Source: Dillenia suffruticosa
Taxonomy: Eukaryota; Streptophyta; Magnoliopsida; Dilleniales; Dilleniaceae
Reading direction: 5' to 3'
Length of the DNA stretch: 64,000 bases
NCBI GenBank assembly: GCA_033439265.1
Contig: JAVTVX010000010.1
Span: 24,603,056 to 24,667,055 of the forward strand
Shown: in pieces, positions 1 to 12,317 of the stretch
Layout: each line of letters opens with the position of its first letter
Position numbering within the stretch: position 1 is the stretch's first letter
The notes under the pieces: generated by a model
What the model was told of the DNA's origin: nothing
Databases searched by the model: none
What the model saw: only the letters and a program-made list of their open reading frames with translations
Program-made: the position numbers and the translations under genes

Positions 1-1912
1 AAGGAGAATGAGAAGGTTGAAATGTTAGAAGCTCCGCATGGGGGGAAAGCAAAACAAAACAAACACTCAAAAAGGTAGTTGGGCTACTATAATTGAGCTT
101 TAGTGAAAGAGGTTATTGCTATTAGAAAAATCTGTTCTTCTGCTGCTGTGTCCAGCATTTATCCATGCCTTATTGGACTTTTACCCTAATTGCATCTGTC
201 ATTGTTTTGACTGTCCAAATGATGGAGCTACTCCTTTTACAGCTTGAATTAGAAAAAGGACAAGAGAGAGAGAGAGAGAGGGCCCTTTTATTTAATAAAA
301 CAAATGGAATGACAACGAATAAGGAAGGGGTTTAAGAAAAAGGCAAGCCCTGATGTGAGCACCTACAATCATTCCATCTTTGTTTGGCATTGTAATGCAC
401 TACATGACATTTGTCATTGTATATGTCCTCCACCCTAAAAAAAAGAAGTCCAAGATGCCACTTTTCATTTTCCCAAGACAGTGTCATATCTAGAAAGACA
501 ACATTTAAATTCTAATACATTAAGCTTATAATCCTGACTTTTGTTAATCCAAAAAAAGACTATAATTTAATGGTAAAGTTGGAAATACAAGTAGCAGCCA
601 AGGGTGTCGCTTGAAAAGAGTGAATACCAAAAAAAAAAGACACTCATTTTAGGAAAAGGAGAGTGGTTGCATTTTACAACAAAACAACCTACTATATTCC
701 TTGAAATAATGGAACCACCAAAGGGGCACAGTATGTTAAAACAAAACATCCTGGATGGAAAGATAAAAGATAAGTGCATTACCCAGGTAGAATAGTTGCC
801 TTTACAACAGCCTCATGTTTTGTTTCCAAAAACATTGATGTAATTGAAACAAAAGAAATGTCTATGAACAATTGGAAAATTTCAAATTTGAATAAGCAGT
901 TAGTTACAGCCAGAGTTTACTATGCAATGGGACCTCGTTCGACTTGCACTTCAAAAATGAGAAGTAACTTCCAATCCCCGCCCCACCCCCTCCTTCCCCC
1001 AAGCAAAAGGAAATGGAAAAATGCAACAGACTCTTACAGTTCTAAAAAGAAAGTATATGCACATAGAAAGACCCTTTTTGCAGAGCATTCTTATGAACTT
1101 TCCCAATATCCCTATAAAGAAAGAGAAGATGACAAAAGGAGGTTAGAGAGAGAGAGCGAAATACTAAAAAATATATATATGAAGAAGGACCTTTTTGCAC
1201 TAACACCTATTGGCAAAATTTTCAGCAGCTGTTTTCTACTAAGTATAACATCATCTTCAATTTCATCCGTGAAAACTGTATGCTAACCATACATGACAGC
1301 AACTTTTTAACGTATGCCAATCTTATATATACCACATGAAATCCGGATGAAGTAATCCGAAATTAAGATAAGTAATAGTACCACCATGCATGCCAAGATA
1401 CATAACCCTCAGATATAAGCCCTTACTATGATAAATACTATTAATTACAATAAAGTTTGATGGTATATATAAATCCACAGTGCATTTCCCATTAGCCAAC
1501 TGCAAAAATAAGGACAAGCAAAAAACATAGTCAACTACTAGTTCTTGCTAAGAATACCACAGAATTTTGTTTTCGAAATTAGACATCATAAGCAATTTGT
1601 AGTTCATAGGACACAGAAGGAAACAGGAGGAAGGAAGACAGAACAAAGTGTTTATTCTAATAAAATACTGAGGATTAAATATAGAGAAAGCTAGACTTTC
1701 AATTTAAAGGTACCTCATTCCATCAACATCAAACTCACAATTACTACAAATGAAGCTAAATGTGGACAACAGATGTCTGCTTAGATGCTGAACTGGACAA
1801 GGATAAAAGCAATACAAGATCACAAATGGAAACACTCAAGAAATTAATATGAACCAATTTTCAGTATACACAAACACTAGATATATTGATCGATGCTCAA
1901 CAAATGTCATAC
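1..1912 (-). other. AHL gene intron 2 (continues left)
   Basis: This stretch lies 3' of the second AHL coding exon, whose donor is at 1912-1911. I see no reading frame for the rest of the PPC domain on the minus strand here, so the next exon is probably beyond position 1. The stretch is AT-rich, with a (GA)n run at about 263-281. Open frames in it, such as one on the plus strand at 774-1286, resemble no known protein. Confidence 0.5.
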
Positions 1913-3538
1913 CTCGCCTGCATTAACAGTGATCACATGGGGAGTGAAGTTAGCACCAACAAAGAATGCAAGTTTATCACCTACACCTGAAGAAATTTAT
2001 AAACGTCAGAGTATATCAGTGAAGCTAAACTACGAGTGAAACTAAAAGAGAATAAAATGTGCTGCAACCCATCTGTAGGAAAAAGGTTATAACAGAAGAC
2101 AAATCCATGCAGCATACTTTTATTTCAATGAAGAGCTCTGCAACAAACCATACTCTATACTAATACAACAATAACGGAAGGAAAAAATCATGCACCATCG
2201 TATGTTTCAATTAGTTTTTGTACCTCTGAAAGGAAAATATTAATGGAGAATTAGGAGACAAATTTTAAAAACTAAATATGAGGTACTGGTAAACTAGAAA
2301 AATATATATCAAAACATGAAGCAGAAACTCTTTGTTAAACAACTCTTGGTGTACGTTAGTCATAAGAATTGTTGCATATCACCACAGATAGTGAACTTTT
2401 CTATAACATGTGACAATTTTCAATGTTTGTATATTAAGAATTTTTAGTGTTCATTAAGCTCTCTTGAGGGCACTGTATCAGTCCCATCCTTTTCGAGGTA
2501 ACACCAATAGTGCACATCAAACACTGATGCTTTTGTGATGGTGAAAATACCGTACGTGTCCTCTAGCACTTTCCATTTTCAAACAATATTTCTATGACCT
2601 TCAGAAATTTTTTTCTCATGCAACCAAAAGTTTTTTTTTTTTTTGGGATCATCTCAAGCCACCCCATTTCAAACAGACTAAGACTATGTGATGACAGGTT
2701 TAGAATCTGCCACATCAGTTCAGAGCCTATTTTAGCAGTTATTATACAATCCACCTCATTTTATTCTTTATGTGCCTTCTTCCTGCATATCAGCTGTTTC
2801 TCTTCCTTAAAAGAGCAACACTTGCTATTTTCCGCATCAAGAAAGAGTTTGTTTCTCTCATCACACACAACATCCTCCACCTAGTCTCCTATGTGAAAAC
2901 CAGATCTGAATAGGGTATCTAATATAGGGTCCCACCCTCACATCGACATCACCTAAATAACATCCAAAAACATCACCATAAAACTCAGATCCAAATCCAG
3001 CAGGAAAAAGTCCCGCAGACACAACATAGAATTAGATCAGCAGCTATATGAAAAGGTCAATGGTACTAATATGACACAAATATGGGAATTATATCAATTG
3101 AAACAGTAAGCACAAACAAACAATAAAAATTTCAAGATTCAAAATATATATGAAGTCATAAACTGATGAATGCAGCCGTAAACTCCTTATACCTGAATTC
3201 TCAAAGTCCCATTTATGATGCTTCTTCAATGAGTCTGCAGGCCGCCCTCTACCCCGTTTCCAAGCCGAAAAGTCTCCGGTCAATGGAATTGAAGATGAGA
3301 TTGGCATTGGACACAATGCCATTGCTAGTGACCCATCTGGTCCATACTTCCTAGGTCTGCCCCTCTTCTTCTTCAGCCCAGTACTCGGCGGGCCGACGCT
3401 TACTGGAGGAGTAACTGGTGGCATTGTTGAGCCACCAAGCTGGGTAGGGTTTTCAGTCCGAGGTTCAACCCGGTAGCTCTCTGGGGCTTCATCACCCTTC
3501 ACTGCAACTCCAACACTCATAGCTTCACTTCCCTCCAT
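1913..3538 (-). CDS. AHL: AT-hook motif nuclear-localized (AHL) protein, 5' part, partial
   Basis: This is a plant AHL DNA-binding protein that binds AT-rich DNA in the nucleus and forms oligomers through its PPC domain. Exon 1 is 3538..3193 and exon 2 is 1986..1913. The junction splits a Gly codon (phase 1) and the frame is kept. Residues 57-68 are an extended AT-hook (KKKRGRPRKYGP) and residues 94-100 a second one (KRGRGRP). Exon 2 starts the PPC domain with VGANFTPHVITVNAGE. Two hooks plus this PPC start fit the multi-hook AHL group. The ATG at 3538 is the first in-frame Met; the codon three before it is TTG. The remaining PPC and C-terminal exons lie outside the window. By neighbourhood it is probably the counterpart of Arabidopsis AHL3/AHL4, which act in vascular boundary formation; that assignment is inferred. 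Confidence 0.9.
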
Positions 3539-4120
3539 GAATTTCAAATTCTGAAAGTAGCAGTCCCAGAAAAGACAAACAAAAATGCTAAACTTCTAAG
3601 ACCTACCCATAAAATTCTTAACTTCTACAAACTTAAAAAAACACACCAAAATCACTCAAACCCACCATGTACCTAACTCAAACGATCACTTGATACGCAC
3701 AAACCTCCAAGATTTAGTACTTTGGAAGGTAAAAATTCTGGGAAATGTTAAGACCCAGAAAGCAGACAAACAAGAAAACCCTAAAATTTCACTTTCAAAA
3801 ATCAATGGGTTTTATAACCTCGCACAGTCAAAATCAGCCAGACAAAAAGCTCTCAGAGGTCGGAAACACTTCAAAATTTTAATCTGTGTAGTGAAAAGAG
3901 TTTAAAACTCAAACCCGGAAAAGAAATCAGGAAATCTTTACCTACTTCAGCTCAACAAACCTAGTTTTTCCTGACCCATCAAAGATCATGATCCTTAAAA
4001 AACCTTAAAACCTTCCCAAAACCCAAACTTCATTGAATGCAACAGAAAAGGGGCAAAATCAAAATTTTCTTGTCTGATTTCTGAGAAATTGTTCAACGGT
4101 TACAAAACTAGAAAAAAAAA
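3539..4120 (-). promoter_or_regulatory. AHL 5' leader and proximal promoter
   Basis: This is the region upstream of the AHL start codon, read on the minus strand. It holds AT-rich leader-like sequence with no long frame of known type. No convincing TATA box could be placed, so the transcription start is not assigned. Confidence 0.35.
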
Positions 4121-5689
4121 AGGTTTTGGAGAAAAAAAGAGAAGAAAAAGAGGGCTGAAAATGAAAATTAAAAATGGAAAAAATAATAATAAACAATTAA
4201 AGATCGAAAAACAAAAATTAATTAATAAACCTAAAATTAAATAAATAACAAAAAAAATATGATGCAATTAAATAATAGAATTTAATAATTACTACTTGAT
4301 TTATTTAATTTGCAGAAACCCAAGTATTGATTTTGGTTAAGAAAAAGGTTGGCGTCCGCCTGAGAAATTTAATTGGCGTGAATTAAAAAATGGCAAAGTT
4401 AGTAAATTTGAATAAAAAAATGAGAAAATTTTGGAAAAGAAAAAATTCCCCACATTATTTAAATGCAAAAGTTATTATTTTAAAGGTATAAAGTTAAGGG
4501 AGGAGTCATGCTATTTTTTCCAACCACTGACCTGTTCTTTGTCTTTTCAGTAAATTAAAGTGGGGGGGGGGGGAGAGAGAGAGAGAGAGAGAGAGAGATT
4601 AAGAATGCCTTTAATTTTATATACTACTTACTTTGAATGCCATCGGAAGATATTAATATAAATAAATATATATCGGTGGAGTCATTATGAAGGCTCATAT
4701 TAAAAAATAAAATAAAATAAAATATAAAATTCATGCTTTATACGCATGGGGGCTAAAACTTACAAAACCCAAGCAATTATAATTAAAATAAATGAAAATG
4801 AAGGGGTCAATATATCAATAATGATAAAAAAGTGAAACAAAAAGAAAAAGCCAAAACTTTAAAAGCAGGCAAAATCATGTGTTTGTGTTCAAATTCTTAA
4901 CTGGGTACCTCTTATTTTTGACCATCTCACTTTTTTCATTCATCAACTCACAATTTAGAAAAAAAAAAAAAAAATCAGTTGGGTTTTCTTTTTGCAGATT
5001 TATTTTCTACTCTTTTCCTATGAAATTTTCAACCACCTTGCCTAAGATTCTTTCATTTTCAAACATTGTACAACTATAAATTATGGAAAATATTAAAAAA
5101 ATCTTCAAAAAGAGAAAAAGTTAGAACTAATCAATGGCCGTGAACCGACCATATTTTATAAAAATTTTCAATTCAAACCAAAATTTGCGGTCTACACGAA
5201 ATGAATATACAAATAAATAAATAATCCATAAAGTGCTTTCTCATTAAGAGAATATTCCAGCCACTAAATTTTTAAGCATTATTTTGACAAAATTGACACG
5301 ACTCTTTCAAAAGATGGGTGATTTTGCAGAAAACAATGGTGGAATCTTATTTTCACAACCCAGAAGCTATGAAAAAGGAATATACATAAGTGTGTATACG
5401 AAATGTAAATATGAACTGTTTGAACGAATTTAAAAAGATTGTTGACTAAGAAAAGATGTACAGAGCAAATGGTATTAGCTGACAGAAAATCATAACAGTT
5501 GCAGAAGACAACAGAGAGCTCACCTATAGATTAGGAGAGAAGAACCACTTTCACAACTTAAAGTCAGACTATGTACAAAAAGCTTCAGAGGAGCCAATTG
5601 AATTGACTTATCCAAATCCAAAGCAACAGCAAAATATGTGAAAAAATTTTCTGAATATCAGTCACTCAACAACATAGCAATCTAAATTC
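4121..5689. other. Intergenic region, AHL to MAP65-3 3' end
   Basis: This AT-rich spacer sits between the AHL promoter and the 3' end of MAP65-3. It contains a G12 run followed by (GA)n at 4562-4598. The part next to 5690 should include the MAP65-3 3' UTR and poly(A) site, which I could not place. No coding region is supported. Confidence 0.6.
4562..4598. repeat. poly-G plus (GA)n microsatellite
   Basis: Twelve G are followed directly by about 13 GA units in intergenic DNA. This is a likely length-polymorphic marker. Confidence 0.9.
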
Positions 5690-8600
5690 TCAAACTTGTA
5701 TTACTGGTTTTGGAAGTGATCTTGTAAGCACAAACCCAAATCTTCTTTCCTCGAATGAGTACTCTATTTCCTCCTGAATCTCTTCAAATGCATTTGCAAC
5801 GGTAGGGGCAGGGGTTAAAGCTGTCTGCATTGGGACCGACACTGTTGAAGGTGTGGTGGGTACTAGGGTTGGAATTGCCTTGGGAGTCCTATCCCCCCCA
5901 TCCGTTGCATATAGTGTCTTAGGAGTACTAATTGGCAGGGCGTTAAGATTCCTGTTTTCTTCATCAGGGACTGATGATGTCTTGGAGGGAGTAGTGAGCT
6001 GCATGTTTTTAACTAGATATGTTTTCTGCGTAACATCCGTGTCTGGAGCAAGTGTTGTCTTGGAAGGAGTAATGACTGGGTGAGTGTTATAATTCCTATT
6101 CTCTTCATCTTGGACTGATGCTATCTTGGACGGAGTAGTGACATTCATGATTTTAGCCGGAAACAGTTTCTGCATCACCTCATTGTGAGTGCTATTCAAA
6201 TCTTCTGCCAAACTTGTCATTTCAGTCTTTGATGATGCTGTGGAAGAGATAGGTGAAAAGGGCTTCCTAATCATAGGAGACTCTGGTTCGCAAGCATTTG
6301 CAGAGCTGAATGAGTGCTTTTTTACAGGAAGGCCAGCAATATCCAAGCCTCTCCTACCTACCAAAACCAAACAGAGACGTTTGTATCATTGGCCATGTAC
6401 GGCATCTTAAAAACAGCTAGCCACTATGGACTCTAATTGAACATCTTGAAGTACACAGCCAAAAAATAAGATACTTACCAACTGATAAGGCAGCTACTCC
6501 GTTGTCATGGGTGTGATTGAATTCACTGTTCAATGAACGGTCACTTTTCTTGCTAGGACGGGTATAAGGAGTAGCTTTGGTTGCATGAACCGGGTTTGCT
6601 TTAGGAGTTTGAAGCATTGCTCCACCAAGGGAGAGCTTTCTATCGCTTGCACCTCCAGTAGAAATTCTAGGGCCCTTCCTCGCACTTTGAGGTTTTGAAG
6701 GGCTTGGTTTTGATCCATAAAGTGCCTCTTGTTCAGCTATTAACTGACCCTGAAGTTTCTTTTGATCCTGTAATAAATTCTCCATAGTAAAAGATATGAA
6801 AATATTTGGTAAGAAAAAGAAAATACCCATATTTACTTCTTGATCAAATAAATCACAAACTCATACCCTCTGCCTTCGACGTTCTTGCTCTTTCTCTTGC
6901 CGTAAAATGTTATATTGTTCAAGCATAGAAAGAAGACGAATCTGCAAAGTAGAGATGTAAAACAACACATATCAGAGAAAGTGAATTGGCAAGGATGCAC
7001 CAACAGCAAACTTAACAAACTTCGGTTTCATGAGAAAAGGAAGAGTAGTACTTACACCATCATATGTGAACTCTATGCCCCGTTCCCTCTCCCATTGTGT
7101 TGTTTTTGAAGCCAATGCCTCCACCATTGCTGTTCCAAAGTAATATCAACAAATTCATCATAACAAGCACTAACCAAATTTATAAAAAATAAAAAATAAT
7201 AAAAATAATAATAAAAAAATATATTACTTCAGAAAAAAATATGTTTAAACATGGAAGAAAAATATTTGAGAAAAAACAATGGTAAAATAATAGTATATGT
7301 AGACCAGAATCAGAACTAGGATTTTCTGAAAACAATTATGTACCTGGAATTTTGTTAACCATGGCACGTGCTTTCTCAGCACGCTTCAGGATGAGATGAG
7401 CTCCACGTCCAGCATTGTATCGGTTATCATCCTATTCAGCCATTGCCAATCAAGTGAAAGATGAGGAAATCAAAGCCAATAAAAAATTCTAAAGTTAGGA
7501 AATCATGCCTACCCTGTTGTATTCCTCAAGCCAACACTCCTCCTCACATGCTGCCAACCATTTCTCAACCTTTTCAAGTATCTCTTTCCTGCTAAAGGAT
7601 TCCTCTTTAACCTTGGCAATTTGGAGCTCAATTTGTTCAAGAACACATGCGGGGTCAACAGCTCCTGCACCAATAACAATCAATATAAATAGAAAGAACA
7701 CTTGAGTTGTTAGAGCTCTCTAATGTGAGTCCTGAACACTTGAACTGCATACCAGATTCTATAGCTTCAATAACATACTCCATTCCACTATCTGCTTCTG
7801 GGACTATATGAGTCTTCCTGCAGATTTCCTCAAGCTCTGACCTCTTTTTCAGAACAAGCTCTTTCATTTTGCTTGCCTTCAACTCCTCTAGTCGAGAGAC
7901 TTCTGCCTCAACCTGCCTCAAGAAACATGCTTAAATTCGTTTTGAATAAATAAACATTCAAGCATAAACAGAAAAATAAAAGGCCTTCACAACTCACATA
8001 GGTAATAAAGTCCAGGGAGAGAATATTGGGTTCGGTTATCTCTTGTTCGGAAGCTGCGATATTAGAGGTAATATTATGAAACATTTGCTGCTCTTCAATT
8101 GGAGTGTCCATCAAATTCCATAACTCCAACATGGTGGTGGCAAGATCTTGAATCTGTCACAATATGAGAGACAATTAGTGACCTCTAGAAGACTTGAGAA
8201 AGGGAACACAAACAAAAGCTTATAAACACAGGGTTTTACCCTCTGCATTCTCTCAACTTTCACTTCTCGTAAACGCTTAATAGCAGCAGCCAATTTCTCT
8301 ATTGTTTCATTGCTAATACACTTGGCTCCTTCATTGCCTAAACTAGGATGGATCTCACTGATGATGCACTTGAAATCCATTCCAAGCACCAAGGAAAGTG
8401 AGTTCAAAGTACTTAGGTGGTCCAAGACCTTCTTCAAGCGATCACTCTACATACAAAATTATACAAGGAAAAACCAGTAAAACAATTTGGATACTGTGAA
8501 TAAAATTTTGATGAACATGGCAATCAAGAAGAACGGCAATAACAGCCACACCTTCTCTTTCTGAAGTTCCTGCAGCTTCCTTTGCAGTTCCTCAAGCCTT

Positions 8601-9846
8601 CTTGAAGACAAATCAGATTCATCCACCAGCAAGCTGGAAGATTTATACCCTCGGGTGCCATTTATTTCAGTTGAAATCTTCTGTGTTTGCTCAAGGACTT
8701 CAAGAAATTGATTCCTTCTATCTATTTTCCTCTTGCGCATCTCTTCTAATTGTGGAAGAATTACCCTAAGCTCTTCTTTCAAACTTTCAGCTTTTTGATC
8801 AGACTGAATCTAGGAAAATAGCCATTAACACTGTTTGCTAATAAGTGACAGATACCAAAGTCATAGAAATTGATTTGGAAACCATATCTTACCAATTCCA
8901 TAAACTATCACCAGGCTACAGGCTTCTGATTTCTTAAAATCTTATTTTTAAGTTATCCACCACCTACACTAAAGTTCATTGGAAAGAGACAGAAAACATG
9001 CAGCCGATGCTGTCAACTTTGACGTTTGTAGTTCAGTATTATCGATGGTCAATATAATCTATAAAATCTATGAAGCATTGACGCAAACAGGAGACATGAG
9101 ACATGACAGAGAGACATGTCCAACACGTGCATGCTCATTTCTAAAAGTGTACATGTTACATTCTCTACAACTGTTTTAGCCACAAATTGTTGCAATTCTT
9201 GAACCTATGCTATCAACTTTGACATTTGTTGCAATTCAGCGTTATCCTATAACATTATAATCTCAACAACCTATGAGGTACAGACAGAGACATGAGACAT
9301 GACATGAAGACATGTCCACCACGCGCACTCTCATTTCTAGAAGTGCACATGCTGCATGGTATGAAGCTGTTTTGGCCACAAATCTGTTGCCATTTCTTGA
9401 ACCCCACAAGATAGTAGTAGTAACTAACCTGTCTAATATGCAAGGGTGGCTCTCCTATTGCAGAACAGATGGTTGCAAGCTCCGCTTCAGAATCAGCAAT
9501 GGCCTGCCGTAGTTGTGCCCTGCATCTGTTTGCCTGATCCACCTTTCGTCTGTAGACTTCCAAACACTCTTGCTCAAGCTCAAGAAGCATTTTATCCCTG
9601 TCGGCATCAGACTCGCCAACTTCATCCCATATTATCTGAATTCAACAATAAACCAATCAGGAAAAAAAAAAGAAAAGGAAAAAAGGAAAAAAAAAAATCT
9701 AGCAGGACATAGAAACATAAATTCAACTGAAAACCAGAAAAATAAATAAATAAATAAAGAGGAAGAGAAGAAACCTGAAGTTCGTAAAGAAGAGATCCGC
9801 ATGTTGTTTCGAGTTGCAAGAGTGGATCACTTTGGATGCCAGACAT
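5690..9846 (-). CDS. MAP65-3: 65-kDa microtubule-associated protein 3 (MAP65-3/PLEIADE type)
   Basis: A microtubule cross-linker of the MAP65/Ase1/PRC1 family. MAP65-3 bundles antiparallel microtubules at the phragmoplast midline during cytokinesis. Twelve coding exons (minus): 9846..9775, 9635..9429, 8809..8552, 8446..8240, 8153..7998, 7912..7753, 7664..7513, 7431..7344, 7129..7056, 6941..6867, 6767..6479, 6357..5690, totalling 2406 nt (801 aa). The start reads [20 protein letters not shown]. Coiled-coil spectrin-like regions follow ([30 protein letters not shown]). The conserved microtubule-binding part includes [20 protein letters not shown] and [10 protein letters not shown]. The tail ends [11 protein letters not shown]. 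The [11 protein letters not shown] block and [13 protein letters not shown] near the end are what I recall from MAP65-3 rather than other MAP65s. It is longer than Arabidopsis MAP65-3 (about 707 aa), partly through a duplicated 48-residue unit in the tail. The tail is rich in S/T-P sites, fitting control by CDK and MAP kinases. Confidence 0.95.
5950..6235 (-). repeat. In-frame 144-bp tandem repeat in the MAP65-3 tail
   Basis: Two adjacent 144-bp units encode residues 648-695 and about 696-743. Both carry TTPSK, then a SV-DEENRN block. The DNA copies can be aligned over roughly 87 bp starting near 5948 and 6092. The spacing is exactly 48 codons, so the frame is undisturbed. Confidence 0.8.
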
Positions 9847-9853
9847 TGTTGAG

Positions 9854-10132
9854 CTTAGACCAATGAAAACAGTTTTATTAAGAATTTCTCATAGTTAAGG
9901 TACAAGAATTATGATTTCTGAAATATAAAAAATTAGGGAAAATGGGATCTAGAGAGAGAGAGAAAGTATGTTCTGCAAATCAAATTGAAGCAAAATAAAA
10001 ACAATGTAAATGTTTACAATTGAAGATGATAGCCTAATTGAGGAATCAAATTGCAACTGCCGACATGAAGAACAAGTAATTAAGAAGGACCCTAGAAATT
10101 AACGTAAAAAAATGAAGGAGATCTGATCAGAC
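9854..10132 (-). other. Putative 5' UTR intron of MAP65-3
   Basis: Read on the minus strand, a CAG|GTCTGA donor at 10132 and a TAAG acceptor at 9854 would place an intron just before the start codon. The inferred leader further upstream has (GA)n at about 10264-10281. This is motif-based only. Confidence 0.4.
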
Positions 10133-10399
10133 CTGAAGAGCCGATCCTGCGAATGACTCAAATTGAGAAGCGCAAACGTTCCTCGGAGAGAAACTAAGTT
10201 TGAGAATGTCCTGATTAGTTAATTCTAGAGCTAGGAAAGAAAAGGGGAGATGAAACACACTTGAGAGAGAGAGAGAGAGAAATCGACCGTTGACGAGCGT
10301 ATTGTAGGGAATAAATTTAATGATGACAGACGGGGATAGATTTAGGATTGGGGAAACAAATGGAAGAATTTGAATTTCAAATCTGGGGAAGCGAGAGGG

Positions 10400-12317
10400 A
10401 GATGAGAGAGAAAAGGGTAATTTTGACAAAACGACAAAAAGCCTGATGGGCCGACCGTTGAAAGGAGAAGTTTCCTTGTGCACACAAACAAGCGGCCCAT
10501 TTTTGCTTTCTACAGTAGAGCGTTACACACCGAATCAAAATTCCGTGGGGTCGTTTGGATCTTTCTACTCTCGAAACAGAGTCCCTATTCCCAAAATTTT
10601 GGGGCCTATGAGCTCCGTATAACCTCGTAAGTCCATGTAACCGATATGGGTTGACTCAATTAGATGTGATGCTGAATACTCTTAAGCATAATCGAGATTC
10701 GATTCCTATTGGGAGTATCGGATTCTCGTGTGTATAAAACGTTCTCCGTTGGGAGACTTACCCTCCGAAATAAGCCACTGCAGCTGTCAGTTCGGATTAA
10801 TTAGAACAAAATCCTAGATACAGGATGATATCCAAGACATAATAAAATATATATATATAACCTCGTACATTTTTCTAATCTATGTTTATTTTGAGGAAAA
10901 ATAGAAAAAATACCTCGTCCGTTTGTTTGGTGCAATGTTGTAACACCAAAAAAACAAGGGATATAAAGAAATTTGCCTAATTAAGATTATGCTTTTAACC
11001 TTTAAGAAATGAATTTGAGTTATTCTAATTTTCATGTAAAAAGAAAAGATTGTATTTTCATGATTCTAGATATAAAAATAATTAAGCTATTTTTACAAAA
11101 AAAAAAAAAAAATATTTTGCTTAAAAATAAGACAAAACATATACTAAGGACAGGTTGAAAACATTTGAACAGAGCCTGCATCTTCTTTCTACAATTGGAT
11201 AGATGAATAGTGCCAGCCTTCAAAAGTTTAAGGGATGTTGCCTTTATTCCTGCAAGCAGTAAAAAGTTAGAGATGGCAACAATAAAAATCCTAATAGCTC
11301 CCACAGAACAATGAACTGCAGGAAGGATGCTGGAAATCAAGTTCCAGGAAAAAAAGTGCAAATTTGAGATCGTCTAAAGCACACTAATGTCTCCTTCGGC
11401 TATCATTCTAACTTGTAACGTGACTGTCCTAACATAAAAAAACAACCAACCCCTTCACAAACAAATTTAACCAATACGTTTTGAGCATACATTGTCAATA
11501 ACCAAATCCCATGATTCTGTGCTGTGAATTCCGCTCATTAAAATCAAAGGATTGATTGACAAAGATAACAGGCTATATTACATGAAATTGGTCAAATCAT
11601 TAGAAATATGGAATATTTGGAAAATTTTAACCTTGGATTTGATAGTGTAACAACCAACGGTCTCACTGTGTAACCTCGGACCAATGTTTCGTTGGTTCAC
11701 TAAATTCTCTTAATCTAATTCTTATCTTTGAATTTTGAAAATAGAAAAAAAAAAATATATATATATATATATATATGGAAATCTGATCCCTTACAAGCTC
11801 TGACAGTTAATTCAAACTAAATTAGTCAAAACCAATAAATTGATTAACGGATACCAGTTAATCAAAAAAAAAAAAAACAAAAAACACAACAACAGCGATC
11901 TCAAACAAAACTTTGCTGCACATTTCATACATCCACAGGGCAGCAGCAGTTCAATTTCAGCCCATACAATTACTGGCGCAGCCAATGCAGCCAAAGTGTT
12001 CACTTGAACGAAGTACAAACAAAGTTTTTATTTCACTAATGAATCATCTGTAGAGAATAACTTAGGAATGCCTCTCAGTTTCTGGGGAGTGGAAGTATAA
12101 TGTGGTCTATGATACTTCACAGAAGAAGCGGCTAGTCCCTTCATCCTGTAAATTAAATTAGGGAAAGAAAATCTAATTTACATATCCACTAGTTCTAAAG
12201 AACTGGACCACGCTAATTGCAAATGCACCCATAAATTATTATACCTAAGAAAAATAAATTATCTATAAATTACAACTGGCAAGCATGAAGGTTAGTTACC
12301 AAAGAGGATCCACAATC
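10400..12317. other. Intergenic region: MAP65-3 promoter and TBL 3' flank
   Basis: This holds the upstream side of MAP65-3 and the 3' side of the TBL gene, both read on the minus strand. It contains a SINE-like copy at about 10640-10850, poly(A)/(TA)n runs at 11740-11776, and short open frames that resemble no known protein. Confidence 0.55.
10640..10850 (+). mobile_element. tRNA-like short interspersed repeat, copy 1
   Basis: It has an A-box-like block (GGTTGACTCAATTAG), a B-box-like block (GAGATTCGATTCC) about 40 bases later, and a 3' part containing CGGATTAATTAG and AAAATCCTAGATAC. The 3' part matches three other places in this window. It ends in an A/T-rich tail. I infer a SINE family; boundaries and target duplication were not resolved. 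Confidence 0.5.

Noticed and set aside
774-1286. Plus-strand 170-codon open frame
   Set aside because: It lies opposite the AHL intron, matches no known protein, has microsatellite-derived codons, and lacks any gene-like context.
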